This document shows positions 1-11,700 of a DNA stretch of 64,000 nt, one piece after another. The DNA is from Patiria miniata (taxonomy: Eukaryota; Echinodermata; Asteroidea; Valvatida; Asterinidae), in NCBI RefSeq assembly GCF_015706575.1, contig NW_024037074.1:18775334-18839333 (forward strand), read 5' to 3'. The notes under the pieces were generated by a model that was not told the origin of the DNA, ran no database searches, and saw only the letters and a list, made by a program, of their open reading frames with translations. Positions within the stretch are counted from its first letter, which is position 1; each line of letters begins with the position of its first letter. Position numbers and translations under genes: made by a program.

Positions 1-510
1 AAAAAAAAAAAATGGTTTCGGTTTTTTTTTGGGGGGGGGGCATGGCCCCCTTTGCCCCCCCCCCCCCCCCTGGATCCGCCCTTGGTTCTACTCTAGAATA
101 TAATTTGGAATACATTTTGACATGAAGCATTAAATGCAAGTGCTGTATTAAATGTGCCCCTAGTCCAGCCGGGAAATAAAAAAGTGTCTTATAAAAATAT
201 ATTCTTGCTTTGAAAGAAATTTTGAGACAATGATTGACAGGCGACCTTCAAAACTTATACATTGTATATTTTTGTTGATAATTATGTATAATAGTTATGT
301 TCCAAGCGATTGATTTGATGACCGCCCGTCCGCCCGCCATAATGACTCCTCAAAAAGGAAAAAGATAGCCATGTTCTCAAAGGGATGTATTTAATGCCCG
401 CCCGCCCTAAGATGACTCGTTAAAAAAAAAAAAAAAAAAAAAAAAACAGTTGCAAAAAGGGGGGGCACGGGCCGGGTGTGCCCCCATCTGGATCCGCGCG
501 TGGCTCACTT
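1..510. repeat. Low-complexity G/C and A tracts with two copies of a GGATCC-containing repeat end
   Basis: Homopolymer A, G and C runs lie at 1-80 and 421-480. Two related ends reading TGGATCCGC followed by C-rich sequence and TGG occur near 71-85 and 489-503, each next to a G- or C-rich tract. A similar reversed motif occurs near 28190. The layout suggests remnants of one dispersed repeat family. No open reading frame or promoter is visible here. Confidence 0.4.
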
Positions 511-599
511 GAGGCACTTTACGCTGTACAGTTCTAGAGCTGACCAGTATCTGGGAAGAGGAAGAAATGTCGCCTGACCTGATGCCAAAATATAGTTAA

Positions 600-1440
600 G
601 AAAAATGGCGCAAGAGCAGACGGTTGAAAGAGCAGACGGTTGGAACTACAGAGGCATCTTCCTACTGTCCGTTGCTGGCAAACTCCTGTCCCGCATCATC
701 ATGAACAGTATCTGTGGACAACCTTCCAGAGTCACAATGCCGTGGTTTTCGCCCTGACCGCAGTACTGTCAACATGTGCATGATCTTCAAAGTATCAGAG
801 ACAAGTTCAAGAGAAGTGCCTAGAGCAGAACGTGAACTTGCACTTCATCTTCACCGACCTGACGAAGGCTTTTGACACAGTCAACAGGGAACATTGTGGA
901 CCATTCTCAGGAAACTAATTCAAGGATGCCCATCAAAACTCATCCAGCTATTTCACGACGACATAATGACGGGAAAACTACTCTTGGGTGGTGAACTGTC
1001 CGAGAGTTTCAACATTTCAAACGGCGTGAAGCAGGGCTGGGGACTTGCTCAGGTGCTTTTACCCGTTCTTCACCCTAGTGCTGTCGCATGCTGGGAGAGA
1101 CCCGGACCTCGGGGTCATCTAAGGTACTGCCTGGACGGCTCCGTCGATAACTGTTTGACCGTGACCTCCGGCGCCTTGCAACAAAACCCAAGACACTGCA
1201 GAGGCTCATCACAGAGGCTTTGCTTGCTGACAACTTTGCCGCATGCCCTAGGCTCATGGCCACCAAGAGATATCCTGCAGCACAAAGATTCCCCCTATAC
1301 CACCAAACTTAAGGTGTACAATGCCGCGGTGGCCCTCTCCTCTCTCCTGCGAGGGGCACTGCACCGACGCATCGTCTTCCTCGGCTCCCGAGAGACAACC
1401 ACTACACGTTTGAATAAACCCATCTGTTCTCAATAAATGA
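600..1440 (+). mobile_element. Degenerate non-LTR retrotransposon (LINE) reverse-transcriptase remnant
   Basis: Translation in shifting frames shows the order of a LINE reverse transcriptase: NYRGI-LLSVAGKLLSRI near 635-700, GFRP-RSTVNM near 745-775, FTDLTKAFDTVNRE near 850-892 (the A motif with its catalytic Asp), then FHDDIMTGKLLLGGELSESF and NGVKQG near 950-1035. Later pieces (FFTLVLSHMLGETRT, TLQRLITEALLADNFA, TKLKVYNA) follow in other frames. The catalytic DD motif region is altered, and the stretch between the RT core and the C-terminal piece is shortened. The tail holds AATAAA twice near 1412-1435. It is a dead copy with several frameshifts and stops; the clade looks jockey/CR1-like but is not proven. 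Confidence 0.85.
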
Positions 1441-1820
1441 ACTTTGAAAAATGAAACAAAAAATGTGGGAAAAAAAATTGTTTCAACTAAATTTACGATG
1501 TTTTACAACGCCCATCCCGGCCCGGGCCCATCCACCAATAATGTATTTTAAATTAGTCAACAGGGGGCGCTCTATCACATAACCATGCATCAATTTAATT
1601 CTGTGTCATGTGTGTGTGTGTACGTGTAGGGCCGACATGTATACATGCCAATCTTAGTTCCATCAGGCTTGATCAAGTGATCTGTTTGATTCCACAAACT
1701 ATGAAAATCAAGCATTGATATGGCCGTTAGTGTTGAGTATTTTCACAACATAAAACTAAGGTATGTGAACATCCCAACATCGAGCACATTATGGTAGGAT
1801 TTACATTATTTAAGTGAACT

Positions 1821-2056
1821 GGCGATCGTGAAGTTAAGTGTAGGGCCCCTGTTTTGTTTTGATCAAATTAGAGTAAAAAATGTTTCATTTTTACCCCCAA
1901 ATTTCCCTCAAAAAATCAAACCCTGCCCTCTATCTATGACATACCTGTTTATTGAGAATGTCGCAAACTAGTTTGGTAGGTCCAATAATTTTAAAGTGGA
2001 TTTTGTTCCCTTATTACATGTATTATAGGAACCGGGCCCTACACTTCCCGATTGCC
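1821..2056. mobile_element. Short inverted-repeat element with 8-bp target duplication (hAT-like MITE)
   Basis: The ends read GGCGATCGTGAAG and, on the other strand, GGCAATCGGGAAG. The arms continue into GTGTAGGGCCC. The octamer AGTGAACT flanks the element at 1813-1820 and 2057-2064. An 8-bp duplication is typical of hAT transposons. The element is 236 bp and has no coding capacity. A second copy of its left and middle parts lies at 32275-33960, split by a large insertion. Confidence 0.75.
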
Positions 2057-2113
2057 AGTGAACTAGGGAGTGACTGTTTCATGTGTTTGGGCACACACAC
2101 AGTTATTTATGGC

Positions 2114-2675
2114 AGTGGATATTTTGCCGGAGACGGCAAACCTTTAGTAAACGTTAGCTTGCCGGATATGCACTGAACATGCGCAGTTACTATTTTTTTT
2201 GTACTTGGACATTTTCCGGTGACAAATTTTAGTCTGGCTCCATGCCATTATCGTTGTAACTTCGTATTCACAAGATGGGAATCAGACCATTTTACAATTT
2301 CGGACTTTATTTCCCTTTAAAAAAAAATCCTCCAGAGCCACAAATCTGCAAAAGAAAATGTAATACTCTGCAATAAAATGTTTGAGACATGTTAAAATAA
2401 TAAAAGAAGAATATTCTCATTTTTGGGGATGGGAAAAAAAACCATTAGAAATGTCGCCAGCGGGGATCGGGATCGAACGCGGGTCTTCCCGCTCATGAGA
2501 TCCGTTGCTTATCCACTAGACCACAGGTGCTACACAACTGTTGGTGGTAATTTAATATATCTTATAATTCATCCCTATCTTAGAGAGAACAGCGCCCTCT
2601 GTTGATATGGATTGTCGCCAGCAAACCTTTAGTAAACGTTAGCTTGCCGGCATTACCTCCGGCAATATATCCACT
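2114..2675. mobile_element. Inverted-repeat element with internal direct repeat
   Basis: The ends are AGTGGATATTTTGCCGGAG at 2114-2132 and its near-exact reverse complement ending at 2675 (18 of 19 bases). A 30-bp segment, beginning GCAAACCTTTAGTAAACG, is present in direct orientation near both ends (about 2136 and 2621). A tRNA-like sequence sits between them. No clear target duplication was found, so superfamily is unknown. Confidence 0.6.
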
Positions 2676-3365
2676 ATCTTTATTTATTTTCGATATTTGT
2701 GAGTCGATGCTTGCTTGTCGCTTACTAGTCCAGACAAATTTAAACATGTTAAATGTCATTGATTGTAAATCGGTGTACCGAAACATGGTCAAAACGAGTG
2801 TGCAAAGAATGTAGTATTCAGACGCGACTTCTTTGGTTGCGTCAATTTTGTGCAAAGTCCACAGAGCTTGAGTCGAGTGAAAGCAGTTTCTAACAAAATT
2901 GGAAATGTTTCTCAGGGAAAGATTTCCATATAAGAAGTTCACTAATTTTACTCTGTATTGACTAACAAGCCCCCAGATAGCAATTTCATGTCATCAAAGT
3001 CAATTTGAGCAGTGAGAGAATACAAGCATTTTCTTAGGAAACACTTAGAATTTTTCAGTCCACTCTCATAGGGTTTGTACACAGAGTGTTGAGTGAACTT
3101 CGTATATAGAAATCTTTCCGAAAGCAGTTTCTAACAAAATTGGAAATGTTTCTCAGTCCCACTCCCAGATTAATTTCAACAATTTTTGCAATGACTGACC
3201 TTCATTGAGATAATGTACAATGTAGGCCTACATGGGCATATTTTTAAAAGTGGTGTCTGGATGCAACATTCTTTCCCAATTCGTGGCTCTGAAGGATTTT
3301 TTTTAAGGGAAGTAAAGTCCAATAATATTGCTATAGTCTGATTCCCATCTCGTGAATACAAAGTC
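2256..3365. repeat. Spaced inverted repeat (about 85-bp arms, 0.93 kb apart)
   Basis: Arm 2256-2346 and arm 3281-3365 are reverse complements with scattered mismatches; both contain TATTCAC-AGATGGGAATCAGAC and end with AGAGCCAC. A 40-bp direct repeat (AGCAGTTTCTAACAAAATTGG and onward) occurs at about 2880 and 3122 between the arms. This looks like overlapping or nested transposon remnants. No protein is encoded. Confidence 0.6.
2455..2535 (-). repeat. tRNA-like (SINE-type or pseudo-tRNA) sequence
   Basis: On the minus strand an A-box-like TGGTCTAGTGG (2512-2522) is followed at normal spacing by a B-box GTTCGATCC (2470-2478), with a CAT at the place of an anticodon. The 5' and 3' ends do not pair as an acceptor stem, so it is not a working tRNA gene. 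A direct repeat TGTCGCCAGC brackets the region at 2452-2461 and 2613-2622, consistent with an insertion of about 150 bp. Confidence 0.55.
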
Positions 3366-3369
3366 ACAT

Positions 3370-4560
3370 CCTTCGTGGCAAAAAAGTCCCAAAAGCATCC
3401 ATTGTGCATGTTTGAGTGCCGGTACAACTTCAAAAACAGCGAAAACAATTGAGGACCCTGTCAAATATACACTACCAATTAAAAATGCACTTGGAGTTGG
3501 AATGGATAGTTGCTCAAAATATATTTTTATTTGAAAGTCATTGCCTGTATGTGAACGTCGGGGCTTGCGATAGTACTGTACGGCCAGATGCAGTCGGGCT
3601 ATAATTGATTATATTAGACATATCCTTGATACATTTTTGTTTCACAATCAGGATAAAAATAATGTTGGAAATGTCTTGTCTTTTGAAGGAAGATTGAAAA
3701 AAATTTTCTCGCTTGTTTGCATTATTGAAAAATTTCATTTTTGTGCATGTAAAGTTGTGCATTTTGTTTGATCATGATGACTGCATCTTGGGATTTTTTT
3801 TTTTACTTCATATTCAATGTCACAAAAAACTACCTTTTTGATCTATCACTGGCACGCAATTAACCAATCGCGGTAGAATCACGTCAACCCAGCTTGTGAA
3901 ATATTGTCCAATTGCATGACATACAAATGGATGCGAAACGTGCAAAATCTGAGACAAACAAAACGTAACGTACACAATTCCATAGGGGCGTGGCTAAGTC
4001 ACGAACAGTGATAGGTCAATACAGGGTGTAGTCCCAAACAGTTTTATGCTGAATAACATTAACACTTAAGAGAAATGATGGCTCTATCCCATTCAGAGAC
4101 AAATTCATTATTTTGTTTTACAACTTAGATGAGACTCTAGACATCTTAAACCTGTTCAGAGCTGCTTCAACTGTTTCCATTGTGTTCACAACCTACAGTA
4201 CCCTTACAATCTGTAAGAGCTTTTGTTGTGGTATAAGTGTTGTCTTACTTTCAGGTCATGTTGTGTTAACAGGGTACTGGTACTTATATGCATACCAGTA
4301 CATGTACCGGTACATCAGTCAGATGACAGGAATTAAGTCAAAGCTAGAGTATTTGAACTCAAATGGGAAATCCTCTTGTTAGAATGGGGTTCTCTAGAGT
4401 AAGAAATCTTTTGCCAATCAGAAGTGAAAGGAGAAAAAGAAAAGTCCTTTTTTCATTTTAAGTAAATCGATTCTGTAAATGAGTAATTTCCTCATCCAGT
4501 AACTTCGTGTAATTCAATTAACGTCGGCAATTTCACTTAAGACCATTAAATCACTCTCAG
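3370..4560. other. Gene-free flank upstream of RUSC
   Basis: No convincing gene is visible. There is a short GGTAC/TACATG-rich hairpin-prone run at 4274-4316. The longest open frames are under 90 codons, lack family resemblance and are taken as chance. Confidence 0.5.
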
Positions 4561-4949
4561 CACCCCGTGCGCTACTGTCTTTACCTGAAGGGAACAAGAC
4601 TTTTTAGTTGAGTGGCCAGCGGGGCATAATGTGATTATGCAAATGCCATTTCTCAACGGGGGCTATGAGCATCATCGCTTTTCCTCTTGCCCTGCAAGTA
4701 GTGCGGGGGGGAAAAACAGGCAAGCATAGGGAGACTGAGTCAGCTCTCAAGAGTTTTTTGCTGCTCTCTGAACGGCGCTGCTGCACGTACATATGTGCGT
4801 GGGTTGTCGTTAGCGCTGCAGTATTTCTTGCTGCGTTGATGAAAAATCTTTTCTCCGACGCCATGTTGTGAGCGTCGTTTTGGATGGATAATTTTAAGTG
4901 TGGTTCGTGTGTCTTTGTCCCCGCGGATATCAGGAATGAAAATTTAAAG
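4560..4949 (+). promoter_or_regulatory. RUSC: Putative RUSC promoter and non-coding first exon
   Basis: The exon end is inferred from a strong donor, AAAG followed by GTAAGG at 4950, which fits the acceptor at 5675 in front of the first coding exon. Upstream lies a perfect octamer ATGCAAAT (4637-4644), the POU-factor site, and a GCCATGTTG near 4860 that resembles a YY1 site. No TATA box is obvious. The transcription start cannot be fixed. The exon has short upstream ORFs: ATG-TTG-TGA at 4863, and an ATG at 4884 that reads 22 codons to the splice site and stops just after it. Confidence 0.45.
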
Positions 4950-5675
4950 GTAAGGATACTTTTGTAATGATCATGTATTTGTTTTTGTTTTTTGGTCATG
5001 AAGATTTTTGGCTCAAGGATCTTTGTTGTCTTTTTTGCTTTTACAGATTTGATTTCATCCATGCATAAAAGCAATCTAGAAGTCGTGAATCATCCATATG
5101 TCTGTCTATGTGCAATATGTGATAAAATTATCTAAGGTCAGACAAATGTTTGATATTTGTGTAAAAATTGTGAAAACAATCTGGAATTGTAGGTTTGGGG
5201 ATATATAAACGTCTTTGTGTGATATTAATTTGAAAATTGGAATTGTGAAGGAATGGACTTAGACTTTAACTTTACATGTACATAAAGTACATGGTGGTCA
5301 ACTTATTTTTGTGTACTGCATTTTTTAATTTTTTAATGTTGTGTTAATTGTCTATTGTTGGCTGTTCAGTGATGGAACATTTTATTTTATTTGGATGTAC
5401 TATTTTTCTTAAAGTATTTTTGTGATTAATTACAATTACTGAAGTGTTTTGACAACACTTTCTGCAGAGAACTGTCAACCTTTGGGTTGTGCCCATTTTT
5501 ACAGCATTTTTGTTTTTGATGTGGGTGCTTCTGTTCATTATTCACAAAGCTCCAAGGATATGATTTAAGGAGGGACGAGAAATGTTTAAGTATTTTTGTT
5601 CAATAACTAGATTAAACAAAGAAGTGTATACATGTACATAACTTTTAATTCTACTTTTGTATTTTTGTAACACAG

Positions 5676-5759
5676 GTGTGAATGCAGTAGAATACAGCCA
5701 TGCCGTAGCCAATCTGTCCTCCCTTGTCTGTGGGTGTCTGTCTATGTGTGTGCCCAACT
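5676..5759 (+). promoter_or_regulatory. RUSC: uORF-rich 5' leader of RUSC
   Basis: The acceptor CACAG ends at 5675. The 84 leader bases before the start codon hold two two-codon uORFs (ATG CAG TAG at 5682-5690 and ATG CCG TAG at 5700-5708) and an out-of-frame uORF (ATG at 5744, stop at 5777-5779) that overlaps the main start. An in-frame TGA at 5679 closes the main frame upstream, so 5760 is the first usable in-frame ATG. Confidence 0.6.
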
Positions 5760-8700
5760 ATGCCAGCTATCAACAGTGACCACAAGTGGGACGTGTCAGG
5801 GAAGGGGACGGGCGTGGCTTGCCTGCCCCCTCCTACTAGATCCCTTCCGAGCAGTCCACCAAGAATCGAGCATCTCGAGCGTATGAGTTTGTCTGCGATG
5901 CTTGGAGAGTACCACCAAGACGAGATGCAAGGAGACCTGCTCATGACCTCTTCTTTGCCGAGCTATCCTCTGTCGAGCTTCCGAGCGACGGGGGAGTCGA
6001 TGGAGATGACCAATGACCTGCTGGACTTGACCAAGCCCCTGCCTTGGGACCGGCTGAAGCGAGGCGCGTCCACCATGAGCCTGGACAGTCTCAACGAGAA
6101 CTACATGGAGTCCGTGCCGGGCGAGATGGCCGTGCTCGAAGATCAAGACAAGACGCCAGTAGCCACCTGCACCTGTGGGAAGACCACCAACTTTGAGTGT
6201 TGGGTTCACCGGGTGCCCTTTGGAGGAGCTGGGGAGCTGACGGAAGAGATCAGTCAAACATGTCTGCAGCTTGTGAGGGAGCTGCGATCAGAGCCGTCAG
6301 GCTGCGATGGCCTCGTTCATGAACCGTCCAACGAAAACAAACCACATGACTTTGGAGAGTCTGACCTCCGTATGAAGTATTCCCCACCGACTAATCATGT
6401 CAGAGTTTCCGTTGACACCCCATGCAGCTGGAAGAGGGAGAGGTCATTCAGTGGTGATCAGCTTGGGGCTGATTTTGACACCCCTAGCTCCAAGTCGTCA
6501 GGGAGTCTCGCATCTGCACCATCTGTGCAGAGATCTGAGCTGTCCTCCAGCCCTGACAGCTACGACCTGCTCTACAAGAGCTTTGAGGTGGCTGTGGAGA
6601 TGGACAGGCTGCAGTTAGAACGCGGCCAGAGCGAAGGGAGCTCAGTTGGCTCCTCCCTGGAGAGTCTGAATCGCACCTCACCAAAACTCCAGAAGGTACT
6701 CGTCCAGAAGCGGCGCAGCAGTCCGGATGGGTCTGGGGAAAGCCCCGCCGATATCACCAGCTGTGACTCAATCACGGGCAGCAACAAAAATCTGATACTT
6801 TCCCCAGGACGACAGGGCAACCTTCAACCAATGACAGTGGATAAATATCAATATGAGGTCACACATCTTGAAGACTCGTATCCTGTTGAAGATTCATCTC
6901 AAAAGGTGACATTTGCATCACTCGCAAAGAAGAAGAAGAAACCTGAAGTCACCACCCCACAAGCAGTACCCTCAGAGGCCACCCACTGGACTGAGCTTGT
7001 GACGTCGACAACTCCAAAAGAGGCGCCAAAGTCGTTGCCCTGCAAAATCCCAGTTAGTTCTTCCAAATCTGAGGTAGTGAATAAACTCAAGAGGCCTCAC
7101 TCCCTTCCCATCCAGCTGAGGCACATTCAGAAGCCATCAAGCAGACCCCAGCAGACCCCTGAGCAGAGCCAAGGGGTTGCTGGAGGGGCAACTGTTGGTG
7201 TCAAGGGGGTCACAAGGACCCTGAGTGCGCCTGAAGGATTCGGATGCAGTTTTCCTAGATCAGCCGGGTCTGGACAGGATTCATCTCTGTCTAAAACCAG
7301 TAAGTTTTATACAATAGCAATTTAGACTTCTTAGTTTTAAATTTATTTGCTGTTCGGTAATTCCTTTACTTTATTCTGAATGCGCACTCTATCTCTTTTT
7401 GTAATCATCAAGCGTACTTTAATCTTACAATTTGTGTTTCACATTGTTCTTATTTCGTTTGTAGCTTCTTGGGTCCTTCCTGCTGCCTCCCAGAGCACCA
7501 GCGGTCTCTCGCTGTTGACACGAAAGCGACCCTACAACTCTCATAGCCTCACAACACCACAGTATGATCCGTCAGCAAACTGTGAGGGGAATGGAAACCC
7601 AAAGATGGCCGCTGGTAGTCCATTGATCAACAGCAGCATACACATTGGTGCGCACGGAACCAGAGACTTGAGTTATCATTTAAATTGTGGTGATAACGCA
7701 CAGATGCCAGAGCGAGCAACAAGGGCCCGCATCCTGGCAATGGACATCAATGCCAACTTTACTGAACCCCAGGAACTGGATATGTTCATCCCTGAACACC
7801 ACCACTTCATCCCCCAGGAAACAACGTCGGAAACTGGAGACCTCCATGGGGGAAGCCCAGCGTCCAGACCTCTCAGCCTTCTCCAGGACAGGTTGCATTT
7901 CAGGTCTAACATTGGGGCCGAATCTTCCTCTGATTGGGTCCCAGGGCCGAGGAGCTCTTGGTTAGACGTGAGCCGGAGAAAGTTGATGCCACCGAGAACT
8001 CTGGACTTCATGCAAGAGGAGGTTGGGTCACTCCAGAAGAAGGAGCAGGAGCCTCAGACTTGCTCCCGAGGCTGCAGCACAGACAGCCCTCCGGCGATGG
8101 ACCCTACAAGCTTCCTGAAGATGCATCTAAAGATTTACAAGGAGGAAGATTTGAAAACCAAAGAGCAAGCCAAAGAGTGCAGAGACATTGGGGTGAGCAC
8201 AGATGAATCATTAAGTGGAGTATTCCAGAAGGACAGTATCTGTCCCTGTGCTAGAAACTGTTGCCATGTTGCTAACACCAGCCAGTCAACTCTGACTATG
8301 GGATCAGATGATCAGAACAGCCACTCAGACGTGCCTGAAAGGTCTTGCCCAGATCCTGTAGATCGCACTGAAAGCAAGAGTATCTTGAGAATTACTGACG
8401 ATGGATCCGTAGATGAAATTAAGAAGGTGGTACCACGTCAGGATTTCAAAGGAGGGAGAGAAGTGGACAAACAAACCTCAGAAAAGAAGACTGCGAGTGT
8501 CAGGGAATCTAAATCAAGGAGCAAAAAGCCAAAAGAGAGGAAGGGGAAGGACATAGCCCACGGAGATGACCGCAAGGAGACAAGCGTCCAATCCTGGCGG
8601 GTGGGCGGCAAGGGGAGACGTGGAAGCCGGACAATCGTCACATGTGAGGAGTCGCACGTCGCGGACGCCCTGACCAATAGGGTGGTCAGGATCCAGAACG

Positions 8701-11700
8701 TCGGAGCCTCAACACTGCCTTCCTCTACCGACAAGAAGTACATCCGCCATCAGCCCCTGAAGCCCATACATCAGGTAGACGAGGAACATCGGCAGCGAAA
8801 AGGTTGGCATGATATTGTTCGTGTTGGCTGTGGTATTCGTGATGGTGGTGTCAAGTGTAAGTGTTTTTGGTTAAATGCATGATTTTTTTGCGAAAGGGAT
8901 TGTTTTAATTTGGTATTAAAAAGTTTGGTACATGTTTTTTAATTTTTTTTTATTTCTGCATGTTAGTTCAAATATTGATTTGGGTGACCGTGTTTTTTTT
9001 CCCCTTGTTGTGCAATGACCCATCATCCGTATACAAATGGTGAAGAGAATAGAACACAGTCGTTACGATTTGCATAAAGCCCGGTTCATACTTTATGCGA
9101 AGTGAAACTTGTGACGTCAACAATACGTTTGGAACGTCTTGTTGACGACATAAATTTCACTTCGCACTTTCGCGTGAAGTATGAACCGGGCTTAAGTGTG
9201 ATTTCATAAGATGGTTATAACTCAATCCATTGAAATCCACATCCTAGTTTTTCATTATTTTTCATTATTATTTTTTCATGTGTTTATTAGAGTTCTAGGC
9301 TTTAGCCACTTTTATACATGCATGTGCTTTTAATGTACTGAAGATGTTTTTAATGTTCCAGTTTTCCTTACAGAATATGTCACTTGGGTTTACTGCACAA
9401 AGGTTTCAGAAAGGTGTCTATTGTCTAACAAAAAATCTCATGGCGATGAGAATTTTATTTTCTCTGATTTCACTCTGAAAAAAAGAGTTGCCTTTCATTG
9501 AACCCTCTCGAATCCGTGCATGGAATTTTAATAAAGTTTTCTAGACAATACATTCATTAACACATTTAGAATTATCAGGTTTACAGCTCATTCTTTGAAG
9601 TTCATTATCGTTACTCTGACAGATCTGTGGTCTTAAGTTTCTCCAAATGTCTCAAGGTCACTATGGTGCCATGTCAACACAATACACTCACCCAGTTACA
9701 TTGTCCGATTACTCGAAGCCTTAAGCAGACTATTTTGAGGGGTAGTAAAAGCTGAAACTCGCTGTCACAATCCTTAACAAACCCTGTTAGTGCTTTTTGG
9801 GCAGGTGACCCGAGCAGGGCCCCAGATAGAAGCCCGACCGGCCCCTCGACCCCGATTGGCGGAGCGTAATTTGTTTAAATCTTGTTTATGAGTTTGACAG
9901 GAAGAGCGCGCCTCTGAGTAATATCCTAACAGGAAGGAGGGGGGATATAGGGTGCAGTCGAGCTACTATCAAGGTCTGAATCATTGATGCTAACCCCCTT
10001 CCCTCTCTCCCTCCCCCCCCCCCCTCCCCCCTCCAAAAAAAAGGAAAGACAAATTAGTTCTCAGCTTAAGGTCTGAAACGTCAAATTGAGTTAAGCTGAT
10101 TGGTGTTTTTCGGTCCAGTTGTGAATGGGGCTATTTTTAGAATATAGTACATTTTGAATTCTGGAAAGTCAGTGCGGGGTTTCAAAAAATGCAGACCATA
10201 TGTACGGGACATTCTAATTTTGACTATTTCCCGTCGCGCATCTTAAACTCGTTAAAACCATGTTCCAATCACAATCATGATTTAAACTAACTCCCTTTTC
10301 ATTGGTCGGTGGCAGTTCCATCCTCTTCCTAATTTGTCAATTCCCATGTTTTGTCTCAAGACCTTTTTATGTCTCATTTGATAAATGAGGTTGACCCAAA
10401 GTTTGTGCCCCCTGTGATTCGTTTTATCAATTCACACTCACACAAAAAAGAAAACCTAAAGTCATTTACACTTCAAATGTTCTAGAAAAAACGCAACCCA
10501 AAACACCAAAAAAAACCACCCACATATGTATTTTAAAAAAAAACACACTTAGAATAAAAAATGTTATACATTGTACCAATACATAATTTCTTTCCATATG
10601 AAATTTATATTTTACTTTATGAACACTTATTGTTCATATCGCCTGCTGTCTGTCAGTATTTTGTTTGTGGCAATTCTGGTGCAGATAAAATTTTACAAAA
10701 TGATGTACATTTAGGCTTACATGTACATGTACATACTTGTACAGACAAATGTAACAAATGTTCATGTACATGTACATGTACATGTAGTTAATATAAATTG
10801 AATGGAAATTCCTTTTGAAAGCTGCCCCATCGTTTTTCATAGCGAGGATACATGTTCATGCAAGGTGCAGGTTCAAAGTACATGTACTGTACATGTACGT
10901 GTACAGTACATGTACGCCGAGGATTTTCATCAGATATTCTCGCATATTTATGCATGTTATCAAGATGTTTAGAGCTTCCATCAAAGTCATGGGTGCAAAG
11001 GCCACAGGCTACATTCTTCAAGTTCCAAGAATCTTAATGTTGGGTTGCCCACTATGCAATGACATTGGAATTCCATAAAATATGGTATACATTGGGCAGG
11101 TGTGACCTCACGAAAGGGCACGTACAGGGAAAGCGTGTTCTTGCACAGAACCTCAAGAGATGCTCCAAAATAGCCTGGAGAAAGGTCACAAATGTTTTTT
11201 GTTAAATATAAATAAAAGGGAAAAAGGCAGTAATGTCATATCCTACAGCTTGATTTTAAAAAATTCTTTGTGTTAGTTAGATGGTTAGTTGGGTTGGGCC
11301 AAATATAAGCAGAAATTTGTCGTAACGCAGAATTCTTTCCAAAGTATCCAATTTGAATTCATTGTGATGTATGGGTTGATAGGGTCAATGTTGCTGGGAT
11401 GCTAAGTTCACAGAGTTACTAAAAAACACAGAAAAGTTTTGCTTACATATTTTATGTTCAATGTAAAATGTACCCAAAAGTCCCCATGCATCCAGTTTTT
11501 GTGTGTGATGTACACTGCTTTTGACATGCATAATATTTCCCTTTTTTTTTTTTTTAATAGGATTTCCTATTCTTTTCTCCTATCATTTCCTATTATTTCC
11601 TCTGTTCTCAGCATTCCGTACTGTAGACATAACCCTTTTATGGGTCTCTGCAGGACACTTTTTCCTATATTTTCCTGAGGGTCAAATGCCTGTTATGACT

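Noticed and set aside
894-1436. 180-codon frame as a host gene
   Set aside because: It contains LINE reverse-transcriptase motifs and shifts frame against the rest of the remnant.
5724-5759. Possible earlier start for RUSC at 5724 (SVGVCLCVC extension)
   Set aside because: The codon at 5724 is TTG, not ATG; the first in-frame ATG after the upstream TGA at 5679 is at 5760.
8799-8806. Alternative donor AAAG-GTTGGC at the end of the second large RUSC exon
   Set aside because: It would give phase 0, which does not fit the next acceptor; GTAAGT at 8857 gives the required phase 1.
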